From: Obesumbacterium proteus
GTDB lineage: Bacteria; Pseudomonadota; Gammaproteobacteria; Enterobacterales; Enterobacteriaceae
Reading direction: 5' to 3'
Assembly (NCBI RefSeq): GCF_001586165.1
Contig: NZ_CP014608.1
Span: forward strand, 62,001 to 126,000
DNA length: 64,000 nucleotides
Shown here: piece by piece, positions 8,677 to 16,725 of the stretch
Numbering within the stretch: the first letter of the stretch is position 1
How the letters are laid out: each line of letters opens with the position of its first letter
Translations under genes and position numbers: made by a program
The notes under the pieces: model-generated
The model's input: the letters and a program-made list of their open reading frames with translations, nothing else
What the model was told of the DNA's origin: nothing
Database searches by the model: none

Positions 8677-9678
8677 TCAGGCCACTTTTGAGGCCGTTGA
8701 TACTGCCTGAGTGTCAGCCGTCAGAGTTAAGAGAAACTCTGACGCTTCCCGCGCCTGCCGGCATGCCCGGAACAGCGCTCTTTTGTCTTCTTTGAGGGCC
8801 TTTAGCCAGCCACTGACGTAGCTTTCATGCTGCACCTCACCGTAAACGCCAAGTTCTGCGCAGAGAAAGGCGCTGCCCATCTCGGCAATGAGCTCCTCAA
8901 ACGCATATACCGGATCTCCGAATTTTCGGGTTGATGAAGTTATTCCCTCCCGGTTTAGCCGTTTTTGATGCCCACTCGCATGCACCAGTTCGTGAAGTAA
9001 CGTGGACCAGTAATCAGCCTCAGTAAAAAACTGCCCGGAGGTGGGCATCACTATCTGATCCACCACCGGCCGGTAATAGGCACGGTTTTGCTCCAGAAAG
9101 TTGACGGCCACGCCGCTCGCGTTGAAAATTTCCATCACCCGGTTCATCACAGGTACAGAAACCGTCTCCACTTCTTCTTCAGTCATCAATATGTCCAGTT
9201 CATCGGAAAACGCTGCCGGCAGACCGTCGCACTGCTGGATGTTAAACAGCTGCAGAGGTCTGATCATCGTCCGGGACTCCATGACGGGGTTACCATCCTC
9301 GTCAGTAAGTTTGGTGCCCTGCTTATCTTCCGCCTGGACCTCAAACGGTTTGAAAATTACAGCAAGACTGCAGGTCTCTCCCGGGCGGACGTGTCCGCCG
9401 GCGAGCTGCGCCCGCCGGAAGGTGAGCCAGCGGTCAGAGCTAAACCCACACTCCTCCGCCGCCATCCAAAGCAGTGGAATATTTATCCCGCTGTAGGCTT
9501 TGCCTGTTGTGGCATTCGCTGGCAGGCAGCTGCCGGTTCTCTTTTGTGCAGCACGCCAAGGTTTACGCCAGGGCGCGGTGCCTTTCTCAAGAGCCGCAAT
9601 GATTTTGTCAGTGACCTGCTGATACAGGTCCGCACGTTCAGTTTTGGATGCCCTGCGGGCTGAGGTATGTTTTTTCAT
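8677..9678 (-). CDS. ardC: ArdC-family antirestriction protein
   Basis: A 333-residue protein with the two-part ArdC layout. The N-terminal single-stranded-DNA-binding domain includes LYQQVTDKIIAALEKGTAPWRKPW (residues about 18-41, given as a span). The C-terminal zincin-like metallopeptidase domain carries HELVHASGH (HExxH plus a third His). ArdC proteins protect incoming plasmid DNA from host restriction. The length is normal for the family and all key residues are present. It is preceded by an interleaved repeat and followed closely by a small gene. Confidence in the family is high. Confidence 0.9.
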   Translation of the reverse strand: MKKHTSARRASKTERADLYQQVTDKIIAALEKGTAPWRKPWRAAQKRTGSCLPANATTGKAYSGINIPLLWMAAEECGFSSDRWLTFRRAQLAGGHVRPGETCSLAVIFKPFEVQAEDKQGTKLTDEDGNPVMESRTMIRPLQLFNIQQCDGLPAAFSDELDILMTEEEVETVSVPVMNRVMEIFNASGVAVNFLEQNRAYYRPVVDQIVMPTSGQFFTEADYWSTLLHELVHASGHQKRLNREGITSSTRKFGDPVYAFEELIAEMGSAFLCAELGVYGEVQHESYVSGWLKALKEDKRALFRACRQAREASEFLLTLTADTQAVSTASKVA

Positions 9679-9696
9679 GGGATAAACCTTAAAAAA

Positions 9697-9733
9697 AGGG
9701 CGTATCCCGGCCAGTGGCGGGATACGCCACTGG
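9697..9733 (-). promoter_or_regulatory. Interleaved inverted repeats upstream of ardC
   Basis: GGCGTATCCCG pairs with CGGGATACGCC, and CCAGTGGCG pairs with CGCCACTGG. The arms alternate A-B-A'-B' and A' overlaps B' by a few bases. It lies about 20 bases before the ardC start. Confidence 0.7.
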
Positions 9734-9746
9734 GAGTGGATGAAAA

Positions 9747-10352
9747 TTAATGCGTGAGATAAGGGGTGATAATGTCCCCTGTCGGTGTCACCGAACTTAT
9801 TCGGTCTTTGAGCCGGGAGAACGCGCGAACAAATTGTTCGTGGTCAGCCGGTTTTGCCCGCTTGCAATCAGTACGGATAACGTCATCGAGCACATAAAGT
9901 GCCGCCAGACGCCACGCTGCTTTCTCCCGCCGACCTACGCAGGCATGAAAGTGTTTATGCGACTGATCAAACATCCGTTCGATACCATTTCGGAACTCTG
10001 CGACCGGTATAAAAACTTTCTCCGGAAGCCGGGTTTCACTCCGTACGGTTGAAATCAGGGGCGTCACCAAGAAGTCATGATGTTCCTTGAGGATCGCCTC
10101 CCTCGTGGTGTGACTGATAAAGAAGGTGAAGGAATAGTCGATGCCTGGAAGCAGTTCGTAGATCTTTTCCTCCCATCCATCGTCTCGTCGGGGATCGAAA
10201 CCCTCGGCATAAGCCATGTTCATATACCCGGGTTGTTTTTCATCCTCAGCCCGGATGTAAAAGCCGTAGCCGTTTTCTAACGTGATCGGTTTATTCAGGC
10301 CGGACGGGAGAGTTAATACCTTACGCAGAGAAGCGGAAGTAAAACGGAACAT
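9747..10352 (-). CDS. DUF3085-like protein with C-terminal extension
   Basis: A 201-residue protein. The first 70 residues share the DUF3085 core with the gene at 6580-6930 (GYGFYIRAED...MAYAEGFDPR). The remaining 130 residues form a mostly helical extension with basic and aromatic residues (HKHFHACVGRREKAAWRLAA), not seen in the shorter paralogue. The CACAGGGG stretch before the ATG contains the likely ribosome site and is partly enclosed in a CCTGTG-AAT-CACAGG hairpin, which could control translation. The function is unknown. Confidence 0.65.
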   Translation of the reverse strand: MFRFTSASLRKVLTLPSGLNKPITLENGYGFYIRAEDEKQPGYMNMAYAEGFDPRRDDGWEEKIYELLPGIDYSFTFFISHTTREAILKEHHDFLVTPLISTVRSETRLPEKVFIPVAEFRNGIERMFDQSHKHFHACVGRREKAAWRLAALYVLDDVIRTDCKRAKPADHEQFVRAFSRLKDRISSVTPTGDIITPYLTH

Positions 10353-10374
10353 GATAAAGACCCCTGTGATTCAC

Positions 10375-10412
10375 AGGAGAGACTTCCCGGGAGGAAGTCT
10401 CTCCGGGAAGTA
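10375..10412 (-). promoter_or_regulatory. Interleaved inverted repeats upstream of the longer DUF3085-like gene
   Basis: GGAGAGACTTCC pairs with GGAAGTCTCTCC (12 pairs), and CTTCCCGG pairs with CCGGGAAG. The arms are interleaved and overlapping. A separate small hairpin near 10363-10377 covers part of the ribosome site. Confidence 0.7.
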
Positions 10413-10427
10413 AGGTCAAATAAGGTA

Positions 10428-10757
10428 TTACGCGACGTTTTTAGCACCATCGCTAAAACGATAACGGTACAAAGCCAGATCGCGGGCCATTATTCGGGCC
10501 GCTTTCATGGCCTGACGTGCAGATCGCCATTGGCCGCAGGTACCAAAACCCTGTACCTTCCAGTCTCTGGAATTGCACCCCGTGCGGCACGCTATCGTGG
10601 CGATAAACTGCCCCTGGCCGTTTCGAATCACCTCGGGACGAAAACTCAGATGCCCCGTACGATTAGTAAACCAGTCATTGTCGTTCTGCCCAAGCACAGC
10701 AGAACAATGAGCCAGGACATCGGACGCCTTCTGTAAAAATGAAATGATAATTTTCAT
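10428..10757 (-). CDS. Leading-region hypothetical protein
   Basis: A 109-residue basic protein with two cysteines in IACRTGCNSRDWKVQGFGTCGQW and an Arg-rich helical C-terminus (SARQAMKAARIMARDLALYRYRF). I chose the ATG at 10757 because AGGAGAAAC lies upstream; the frame extends to 10796 without a start signal. The pattern could suit nucleic-acid binding, but no family is recognised. Confidence 0.6.
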   Translation of the reverse strand: MKIIISFLQKASDVLAHCSAVLGQNDNDWFTNRTGHLSFRPEVIRNGQGQFIATIACRTGCNSRDWKVQGFGTCGQWRSARQAMKAARIMARDLALYRYRFSDGAKNVA

Positions 10758-10779
10758 GGTGTTTCTCCTGCAGTTGAGC

Positions 10780-10830
10780 GGAGAAATCTTCACCACCAGC
10801 GGGGGAAGTTTCCCCGCGTGGGTGGTCAGT
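10780..10830 (-). promoter_or_regulatory. Interleaved inverted repeats, imperfect copy
   Basis: GAGAAATCTTC is partly complementary to GAAGTTTCCC, and CCACCAGCGGGG is partly complementary to CCCCGCGTGGGTGG. The alternating order is the same as in the five upstream-of-gene copies nearby, but with mismatches. Confidence 0.5.
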
Positions 10831-10864
10831 TAGATAGTCCCGTCAGGACATGAGTGAAACGCAA

Positions 10865-11206
10865 TTAATAATCGTAAACAGCCTCGACGCCTTTACGGAA
10901 ACCATAACTCCAGGCGTATGCATCTATAGCGTGACCAAGAAGCACGAGCTCGGTCACATACTTTTGAAAAAGATAATCTGGTATCAGGCCGGACTCGCAG
11001 GCCTGGCCGAGATGTTTAGCGATCCAAATTATTTCCCAGGTTCGTGATGGGAAGCCGTCAGCATCGACGTCATCCGCAATACCACAACGTTCCAACGCAC
11101 GTATCGACAGTAATGCCGTTTCAATGTCAGAAACCAGCACAATAAAATCGACAGTTGAACGTGTACACGCATGGATACGCCCGACAGTGATGTCGTATGA
11201 AGACAT
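10865..11206 (-). CDS. Leading-region hypothetical protein, first of the minus-strand series
   Basis: A 113-residue soluble protein with no recognised motif. Residues about 35-60 (RALERCGIADDVDADGFPSRTWEIIW) and the C-terminal KYVTELVLLGHAIDAYAW suggest a compact helical fold. I took the ATG at 11206, preceded by GAGGATTTT. Extending to 11362 adds a Phe/Leu-rich stretch with no start signal. It is the most upstream gene of the leading-region series; the structured repeat at 11361-11500 lies above it. Confidence 0.55.
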   Translation of the reverse strand: MSSYDITVGRIHACTRSTVDFIVLVSDIETALLSIRALERCGIADDVDADGFPSRTWEIIWIAKHLGQACESGLIPDYLFQKYVTELVLLGHAIDAYAWSYGFRKGVEAVYDY

Positions 11207-11360
11207 GGTAAAATCCTCGAAGTAAAGGGGTACCATGCCCGCAGGGAGCAAAGTCCCGGCAGAGTAAAAAATGTGAAAAGCTAGATGGCAAAACGCCGTG
11301 AGGTAGAGCGAAAAGAGTAAAACGTGTGAAGTGAGCCTTAACCCGAAGGTCTCTGTTTGC

Positions 11361-11500
11361 AAAGGTTAACAGATTTAACACCGCCCGAAAGCGCCATCTC
11401 TCAGGTCATGATGGCATTGGCATGTGATTACCCGAAGGCGTCCCTCTCAAATCACCGGAACATTGGCAGTTGTCAGAGACAACGTAAGCAAATTAATCGT
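11361..11500. repeat. Structured repeat, copy A (three hairpins)
   Basis: About 140 bases that match 38086-38226 with many substitutions. Hairpin 1 is GCCATC/GATGGC with an 11-base loop beginning TCTCAGGT. Hairpin 2 is weaker (GTCC.../...GGAAC). Hairpin 3 is GTTGTC-AGA-GACAAC. Each of the first two is preceded by CCCGAA(A/G)GCG and followed by ATTGGCA. The other copy has compensating stem changes, which argues for a structured RNA or single-stranded DNA. Confidence 0.65.
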
Positions 11501-11567
11501 ACACAATCCGCGCATCTCCGGCAATAGCGTCAACGTATAGATTTTCCCACGTAGTACTATAAGCTGT

Positions 11568-11626
11568 ATTAGCTCAGACTTGACCTGATACAGCAGCGGC
11601 ACAGAGCCAAACCTAATCTGAAAGGC
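11568..11626 (+). repeat. 59-bp dispersed repeat, copy 1
   Basis: This sequence, starting ATTAGCTCAGACTTGACCTG, recurs in inverse orientation at 52784-52841 with about 80% identity by eye. It directly borders the left end of the IS30-family element. It may be the end of an unidentified transposable element. Confidence 0.5.
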
Positions 11627-11636
11627 CGCTCTGTGT

Positions 11637-12862
11637 TGTGAGTTCAACCGATGGATGCAACACATTGGTTAAAACGCTCTGCGGGTGATTCATAGTCTAG
11701 CGTTTTTCTTGGCCTCTCGTTGAGCTGCATGGCAACACTGTTTAGTCTTTGTTGGCTGTGAACTGATAAGTCAGTTCCTTTTGGAAAATACTGCCTAAGC
11801 AATCTGTTCGTATTTTCATTGGAGCCGCGTTGCCAGGGAGATTGAGGATCACAAAAATAGACCTCAATTTCTGTCGCTACAGTAAAAAGGGTGTGATTAG
11901 TCATTTCCGCCCCTCGATCCCAAGTTAATGTTTTATACAGTTCAACAGGCAGCTGCCCGGCTTGTTTGATTAGTGCGGATATGACTGTGGCTGTCTTGTT
12001 ATCACTGATTTTGGCAAGCATAACAAAGCGGGAATGGCGTTCTACCATCGTGACAATATATGAGTTTTTAGAGCCCTGTATCAGGTCTCCCTCCCAGTGA
12101 CCTGGTATGGCTCTGTCTGCAACATCAGATGGCCTTTCGCTGATAGATATTGCATCCGGAATTGAGCCTAATCCCTTTCCTTTAAGTGATGTCGTTCTGG
12201 ATTTACGTACTACTCTTCCGCTTCTTAGGCACTGCTGCAGCTCTTTTTTTAAAGCTCCCCGGGTTTGTATAAAAAGCGTTTTATAAATCGTTTCGTGTGA
12301 CACCTGCATTTCCTGATTATCCGGATAACAGCGTTTAAGCCAACCGGCGATTTGTTCCGGCGACCAGTCCTGATACATCTTCTCTGCAATGATTTTACAC
12401 AATGCGGGGCATCCAATTAGCTTGCAAGGTTTTGGCCTCAGGGCACTGTCCCACGCGTCCTTATCAGCTTTTGCAGCTCGGTAATGTTTTGCACCTCCAT
12501 GCCTTTTGATCTCGCGGCTAACAGTTGAAGGGGCTCTTGATAATTTGTCAGCGATGTCCCTGATGCTACTTTTTGCTACCAGCCCCCTGGATATTTCCTC
12601 TCTTTCATCAAGTGAAAGAGCCAGCCGGTGTCGCTTTCTGACAGGAGGGCGATAACCACCAGTTTGGTGAATAGTGGGCATAACAGAAGAGTGATATCTG
12701 TCGAACATTCTGGCGATATCATGCAGGGAATCACCTTGCTTATACCTGTCCCAGATAATCGCTTTCTGTTCTGGCGTGTAGTAAATGCGCGTTCTTCGTT
12801 TCATGGCAACGTCCCCCCCCCTTTTTTTAAGGATAGCGTTGCGTCGACCCGTTGAACTCACA
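11637..12862 (-). mobile_element. IS30-family insertion sequence, apparently intact
   Basis: A 1,226-bp element with terminal inverted repeats. The left end reads TGTGAGTTCAACCGATGGAT; the right end, read inward, is TGTGAGTTCAACGGGTCGAC. It encodes one IS30-type transposase on the minus strand. GT flanks both ends and may be a 2-bp target duplication. A 192-bp deletion derivative of a close relative lies at 49188-49379. Confidence 0.85.
11644..12804 (-). CDS. IS30-family transposase
   Basis: A 386-residue DDE transposase. The N-terminus has two helix-turn-helix regions (YTPEQKAIIWDRYKQGDSLHDIA and the IS30-type SIRDIADKLSRAPSTVSREIKRHG, both within the first 110 residues). The catalytic core shows GHWEGDLI (first Asp), TWDRGAEM (second Asp) and NENTNRLLRQYFPKG (Glu). 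The length is normal and there are no stops, so it is likely active. I placed the start at 12804 (MKRRTRIYYT), the same point as in the truncated copy near 49241. Confidence 0.9.
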   Translation of the reverse strand: MKRRTRIYYTPEQKAIIWDRYKQGDSLHDIARMFDRYHSSVMPTIHQTGGYRPPVRKRHRLALSLDEREEISRGLVAKSSIRDIADKLSRAPSTVSREIKRHGGAKHYRAAKADKDAWDSALRPKPCKLIGCPALCKIIAEKMYQDWSPEQIAGWLKRCYPDNQEMQVSHETIYKTLFIQTRGALKKELQQCLRSGRVVRKSRTTSLKGKGLGSIPDAISISERPSDVADRAIPGHWEGDLIQGSKNSYIVTMVERHSRFVMLAKISDNKTATVISALIKQAGQLPVELYKTLTWDRGAEMTNHTLFTVATEIEVYFCDPQSPWQRGSNENTNRLLRQYFPKGTDLSVHSQQRLNSVAMQLNERPRKTLDYESPAERFNQCVASIG

Positions 12863-13130
12863 GTCAGGAGCGGACGTTAAGTTGTTCAAGAAAAGCTCTC
12901 ATATCTTGTCCAATGTATGTCGACCACTTGACTTTAACAATCATAATGGCTTCGCTGATACCGCAGAAGTACCTGATGAACACACACGGGAAGACCATCA
13001 CCGGATGATTCGCAGTACATCCTGAAATGTGGTTCAAGCCCAGAGTACCGCAACGTCCAGTAGGTCTAGATTTGCCTTGTTCTTTATTTAGCTGAACTGC
13101 CATGAGCGAAAATCAGGAAGTGACATGAAT

Positions 13131-13165
13131 TAAAGTCCTGGCCTTTCGCCCAGGACTTTTTTTCT
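13131..13165. terminator. Terminator between IS30 flank and dehydrogenase operon
   Basis: AAAGTCCTGG and CCAGGACTTT flank a short loop and are followed on the plus strand by a T run. On the minus strand the tail is TTTAATT, so it may also end the dehydrogenase operon. Confidence 0.75.
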
Positions 13166-13200
13166 TGCTGACAACTGCCATAGGCAGCCATTGTCCAAAT

Positions 13201-14550
13201 TTATTTACGTTTCCTACGTGATTTTAACACGATCAAGCCAAGAATGAGCACCACCAAAACGACAACAATCATGCCGGCTTTTGCCAAGACAAGCAGCGGA
13301 GAGGATTCGCCTCCCTGACGCAGTGCTTTCACACGCGCCGGCGTGGTTTGGACTTTAGGGTCGCCATAGGTAGTGAACAAATAGTTCACCAGCGTTGCGA
13401 CCTGTTGGTCGTCCAGATTGTCATTGAAAGCTGGCATCGCCTGTCCTTTCGAGGGTATAAGCCCCTCTAAAACGGCCATCACCGCATTGTCTGCAACCGG
13501 ACGTCTTAGCGCAGCGTTATTGAAGAGTGCAGGTAGACCATTGCTACCCTGTCCTGAGACCTGATGGCACGCGGCGCAATGCGAGGCATAGAGCTTTGCG
13601 CCTTCCGGCGCACTACCATTCATCAGAGAAATGTCGGAACTTTCCGGCGCTGCTCCCTTCCGTTTTTCCGAGGTCGCATTCATGCTTTGAGCCGGGACAC
13701 TTTTAATGTAAGTCGCAATAGCTTTCAGATCTTCAGGAGACAGTTTGCTAAAGCTTTTATCAATGGCTTCAAGCATCGGTCCTCCTGCCTGAGAGCCATT
13801 TTCAGCGCGCCCCGTTGCCAGATAGCCCATCAAATCCTGTTGTGACCAACTGCCAATACCCGCATGCGGATCGGACGTAATGTTCGGCGCAAACCATGTC
13901 CCCAATGAAGCACCCGCCAGTGACTTGTCTGACTCCTCGGCCATCAGCGGATTTCTCGGTGTGTGACAGGTTGAACAGTGCGCCAACCCCTCGGCTAAAT
14001 ACGCTCCCCGGTTCCACTCAGGCGATTTGGTGCTGTCTTCGACAAACGGTTTTCCTTTGGCAAATAGCAGGTTCCAGCCCGCCATTGATAAGCGAATATT
14101 AAACGGGAAAGGAAGCGCAGTTTCAGGTCCTTTAACGTCAACAGCCGGCACGGCAGACATGAAATAGGCATAAAGCGCCTTCATGTCGTCATCGCTTATT
14201 TTGGAATAAGAGGTGTAAGGCATGGCCGGATAGAGATTTCCCCCGTCCTTGCGCACACCGTTACGCACGGCGTTATCAAATTCTTCGAGCGTGTAGTTGC
14301 CAATGCCAGCCGTTTTAGAAGGGGTAATATTGGTTGAGAATATTTCACCAATGGGCGTTTTTATCGCCAGACCACCGGCAAATTCCTTGCCGCCAGAACG
14401 GGTGTGGCAGGCACCACAGTCGCCGGCAACCGCCAGGTACTGACCCTTTTCAATCAGTGACTGACTGTCACTTTGCTGCCCCAGCGCGGCAAGGCTCAAT
14501 AACAGTCCCGTCATCACTCCTGCAATCTTTAACGAAAGCAACGTTTTCAT
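13201..14550 (-). CDS. Triheme cytochrome c subunit of membrane-bound sugar/polyol dehydrogenase
   Basis: A 449-residue protein with a Sec signal peptide and three heme c motifs: CGACH (about residue 45), CSTCH (about 195) and CAACH (about 330). It ends with a hydrophobic helix (VLAKAGMIVVVLVVLILGLIVL, within the last 30 residues) and a basic tail that anchors it in the membrane. This is the standard cytochrome subunit of three-component FAD dehydrogenases for gluconate, 2-ketogluconate or sorbitol, passing electrons to ubiquinone. It lies 11 bases after the flavoprotein gene and is the last gene of the operon. Confidence 0.88.
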   Translation of the reverse strand: MKTLLSLKIAGVMTGLLLSLAALGQQSDSQSLIEKGQYLAVAGDCGACHTRSGGKEFAGGLAIKTPIGEIFSTNITPSKTAGIGNYTLEEFDNAVRNGVRKDGGNLYPAMPYTSYSKISDDDMKALYAYFMSAVPAVDVKGPETALPFPFNIRLSMAGWNLLFAKGKPFVEDSTKSPEWNRGAYLAEGLAHCSTCHTPRNPLMAEESDKSLAGASLGTWFAPNITSDPHAGIGSWSQQDLMGYLATGRAENGSQAGGPMLEAIDKSFSKLSPEDLKAIATYIKSVPAQSMNATSEKRKGAAPESSDISLMNGSAPEGAKLYASHCAACHQVSGQGSNGLPALFNNAALRRPVADNAVMAVLEGLIPSKGQAMPAFNDNLDDQQVATLVNYLFTTYGDPKVQTTPARVKALRQGGESSPLLVLAKAGMIVVVLVVLILGLIVLKSRRKRK

Positions 14551-14561
14551 AGTAACTCTCC

Positions 14562-16166
14562 TTAAATTTTGCCAAGAATAGCGTCGGCAGTCCGCAGTCC
14601 TAATGCACAGGCGGTGAGCGTCGAATTTGCTGTGGCCACCGTCGGCATGACGCCGGTCGATACCATATAAAGATTGTCATATTCCCAGGCTTTACCCACG
14701 CGATCGGTCACCGAAGTTTTCTCATTAAAACCCATCGCCAGCGTGCCGGTAATGTGCTGATTGTTGCTGTAAACGCCGGGAGCTGAATAACGAACGTCGG
14801 TGGCACCTAACATTTTCGCAATATCGGCATAGACGCTTAATGAATGTTGCATCCCTTTTTCCACATACTCATCGTAAGAGTAAGAGAATGACGGCGTGGG
14901 CAGTCCCAACGCATCTTTCTTACCTGAGCTCAGCATGGTTCTGTTATTGGGATCCGGTAGCTGCTCCAGCACATTTTTGATGCTGAGTTCGTGGGATGAG
15001 CGAAAGCGAATAGCTTCCTCCAGTTCCTGCCCGGTCAGCCCTTCTTTAATGGCATTGGTGGTGACGCCGGCAACACGCGAGGAGTTCGAGAAGTCGATGC
15101 GGAAGGCCGCAGATTCTGAGCGGAAATCACCATCGCGCATCTGCTGGATGGATGAAGGACTCATCGGGCCACGGCCTGGCCACAGCGGTTCATCGACGTA
15201 AAAAGTGGCTGAGTTGGACGGGTGATCCATAAGATTACGTCCGAGCTGATCGTAGTTGTTGCAAAGCCCGTTTGGATTTTTTGCATCAGCCGACAAGAAC
15301 AAAATTTTTGGTGTTTCGATAGCATTTGCGGCCATCACAAACACTTCAGCCACAACGCGGTGCGACACCTTATTCCAGTCATAGTAGTGGGCGGCGGTGA
15401 TTTTGCCGTGACCATCTTGTTCCAGCTTATACACCACGGCCTGCGGGATTAATTTAACGCCTGCTTTTTCTGCCGCATCCGCTGCAATACCGCCGTGGTA
15501 TTGCGCATCAATCGGGCAAATGGGCATGCAGTTGTTATTTCCGCAGCACTGAGGGCGGCCATCATAGGGCAGCGAGTTACGGCCCGTGGTGTTGGTCATC
15601 AACTCATATTTAGGCGAAAGGCGTTCGGTAACCCGCTGTTCTAGATAGGATTTTTTGACAGGAGGAAGAGGGAAAGCTTCTTTACGCGGAGAATACTTTG
15701 CCATCTCGGCCGGACCAGAAACCCCCCAGAGTAGTTCTGCTTCGTAATAGTAAGGTTCGAGCTCGTCATAGCTAATCGGCCAGTCGCGCCCTACGCCATA
15801 CTGAGATTTCAGCCGGAAATCATTGGGAACCAAACGCCATGCCTGCGCGGCCCAGTGCCAGCTGGTCCCCCCTACCACGCGGAGATATTCCGGTTTATAA
15901 GGCTTTGGCCCTGCCTGATCCAGATATCCATTATCTTCGGGTTTATAATCAGGGAAAGGCGCTATTTTGGAATTTGGATAAGGTGCAATAAAGTCGTCTT
16001 TACGCGCTGAGTGCCTAAAATTAGTCACAATATCATCGCGCTGTATTCTTGGACCTGCTTCAAGCATCAACACCTGCCGCCCGGCCAAAGCCAGCTTACG
16101 TGCCGTCAGCGCGCCAACGACGCCCGAACCAATGACGAGGACATCGGTAGTTATAGTGTCAGACAT
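14562..16166 (-). CDS. GMC-family FAD dehydrogenase, catalytic subunit
   Basis: A 534-residue flavoprotein. The N-terminal dinucleotide fold is VLVIGSGVVGALTARKLA, closing on LMLEAG. The cysteine cluster CCGNNNCMPICP (about residue 210) is typical of gluconate/glucose/sorbitol dehydrogenase large subunits, which hold an iron-sulfur cluster. The C-terminal GMC region includes NQHITGTLAMG. It oxidises a sugar, polyol or sugar acid in the periplasm. It has no signal of its own and probably travels with the Tat-bearing small subunit. The substrate cannot be assigned. The start at 16166 follows AAGAAG; an upstream GTG at 16175 is possible. Confidence 0.85.
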   Translation of the reverse strand: MSDTITTDVLVIGSGVVGALTARKLALAGRQVLMLEAGPRIQRDDIVTNFRHSARKDDFIAPYPNSKIAPFPDYKPEDNGYLDQAGPKPYKPEYLRVVGGTSWHWAAQAWRLVPNDFRLKSQYGVGRDWPISYDELEPYYYEAELLWGVSGPAEMAKYSPRKEAFPLPPVKKSYLEQRVTERLSPKYELMTNTTGRNSLPYDGRPQCCGNNNCMPICPIDAQYHGGIAADAAEKAGVKLIPQAVVYKLEQDGHGKITAAHYYDWNKVSHRVVAEVFVMAANAIETPKILFLSADAKNPNGLCNNYDQLGRNLMDHPSNSATFYVDEPLWPGRGPMSPSSIQQMRDGDFRSESAAFRIDFSNSSRVAGVTTNAIKEGLTGQELEEAIRFRSSHELSIKNVLEQLPDPNNRTMLSSGKKDALGLPTPSFSYSYDEYVEKGMQHSLSVYADIAKMLGATDVRYSAPGVYSNNQHITGTLAMGFNEKTSVTDRVGKAWEYDNLYMVSTGVMPTVATANSTLTACALGLRTADAILGKI

Positions 16167-16221
16167 TTTTGTCACTTCTTCTTAATGAGTCGAATTGAGA
16201 ACGAAATATGTACCATGGAAA

Positions 16222-16725
16222 TCAAACCGGTTTTGCTGCCCAACTGCCGTAGGCGCCATAGGCATAACTGGGTGGTCTGAGTACGTCGGCCACTTCTTTG
16301 TTGGCCAATGCATCGACGTAGGCCACGCAGACAGCTTTGTGTCCCGAACCCACAATGCCGAGATACCATCCGGTAAGCAGCAGCCCTGGTAACCCCATTA
16401 AATCGGCAACGGACAGATCCGCGTTCAGTCTGGTTTTTAAATCTGCCGCTTTGATTGAGTTTGCGTCGATGTAAGCGCGCAAGTGAGAAAGTTTAGCGGG
16501 AATGGTGTTATCAAATTTGGTTAACGCGGAATAGAGTGCGGTGCTGTAGCCTGCCGAAAGCTTTTCACGGCCAGTCAGAAAAATTGAAATTGTTATAAAA
16601 TCGTTACTTATAGCCGATGAGGCATACGCGGGAAAAACGCCCGTAGGGACTAGTGTAGTTGCAGCAAGCACCCCCATCCCTTGCAGCAGGCGTCTGCGCG
16701 TAAAACGGCTAGGTATATCAATCAT
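16222..16725 (-). CDS. Small subunit of FAD-dependent sorbitol/sugar dehydrogenase, Tat-exported
   Basis: A 167-residue protein with a twin-arginine signal (TRRRLLQGMGVLAATTLVP) and a C-terminal PPSYAYGAYGSWAAKP motif resembling the sorbitol-dehydrogenase small-subunit family. In these complexes the small subunit is needed for folding and Tat export of the flavoprotein. It is the first gene of the three-gene minus-strand operon, 55 bases ahead of the catalytic subunit. The C-terminal motif fits a sorbitol-type rather than a gluconate-dehydrogenase gamma subunit. Confidence 0.8.
   Translation of the reverse strand: MIDIPSRFTRRRLLQGMGVLAATTLVPTGVFPAYASSAISNDFITISIFLTGREKLSAGYSTALYSALTKFDNTIPAKLSHLRAYIDANSIKAADLKTRLNADLSVADLMGLPGLLLTGWYLGIVGSGHKAVCVAYVDALANKEVADVLRPPSYAYGAYGSWAAKPV

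Noticed and set aside
12864..13103. Minus-strand frame of 79 codons beside the IS30 element
   Set aside because: No start signal, odd composition, no recognisable motif. Possibly the end of a gene cut by the IS, but not supportable.
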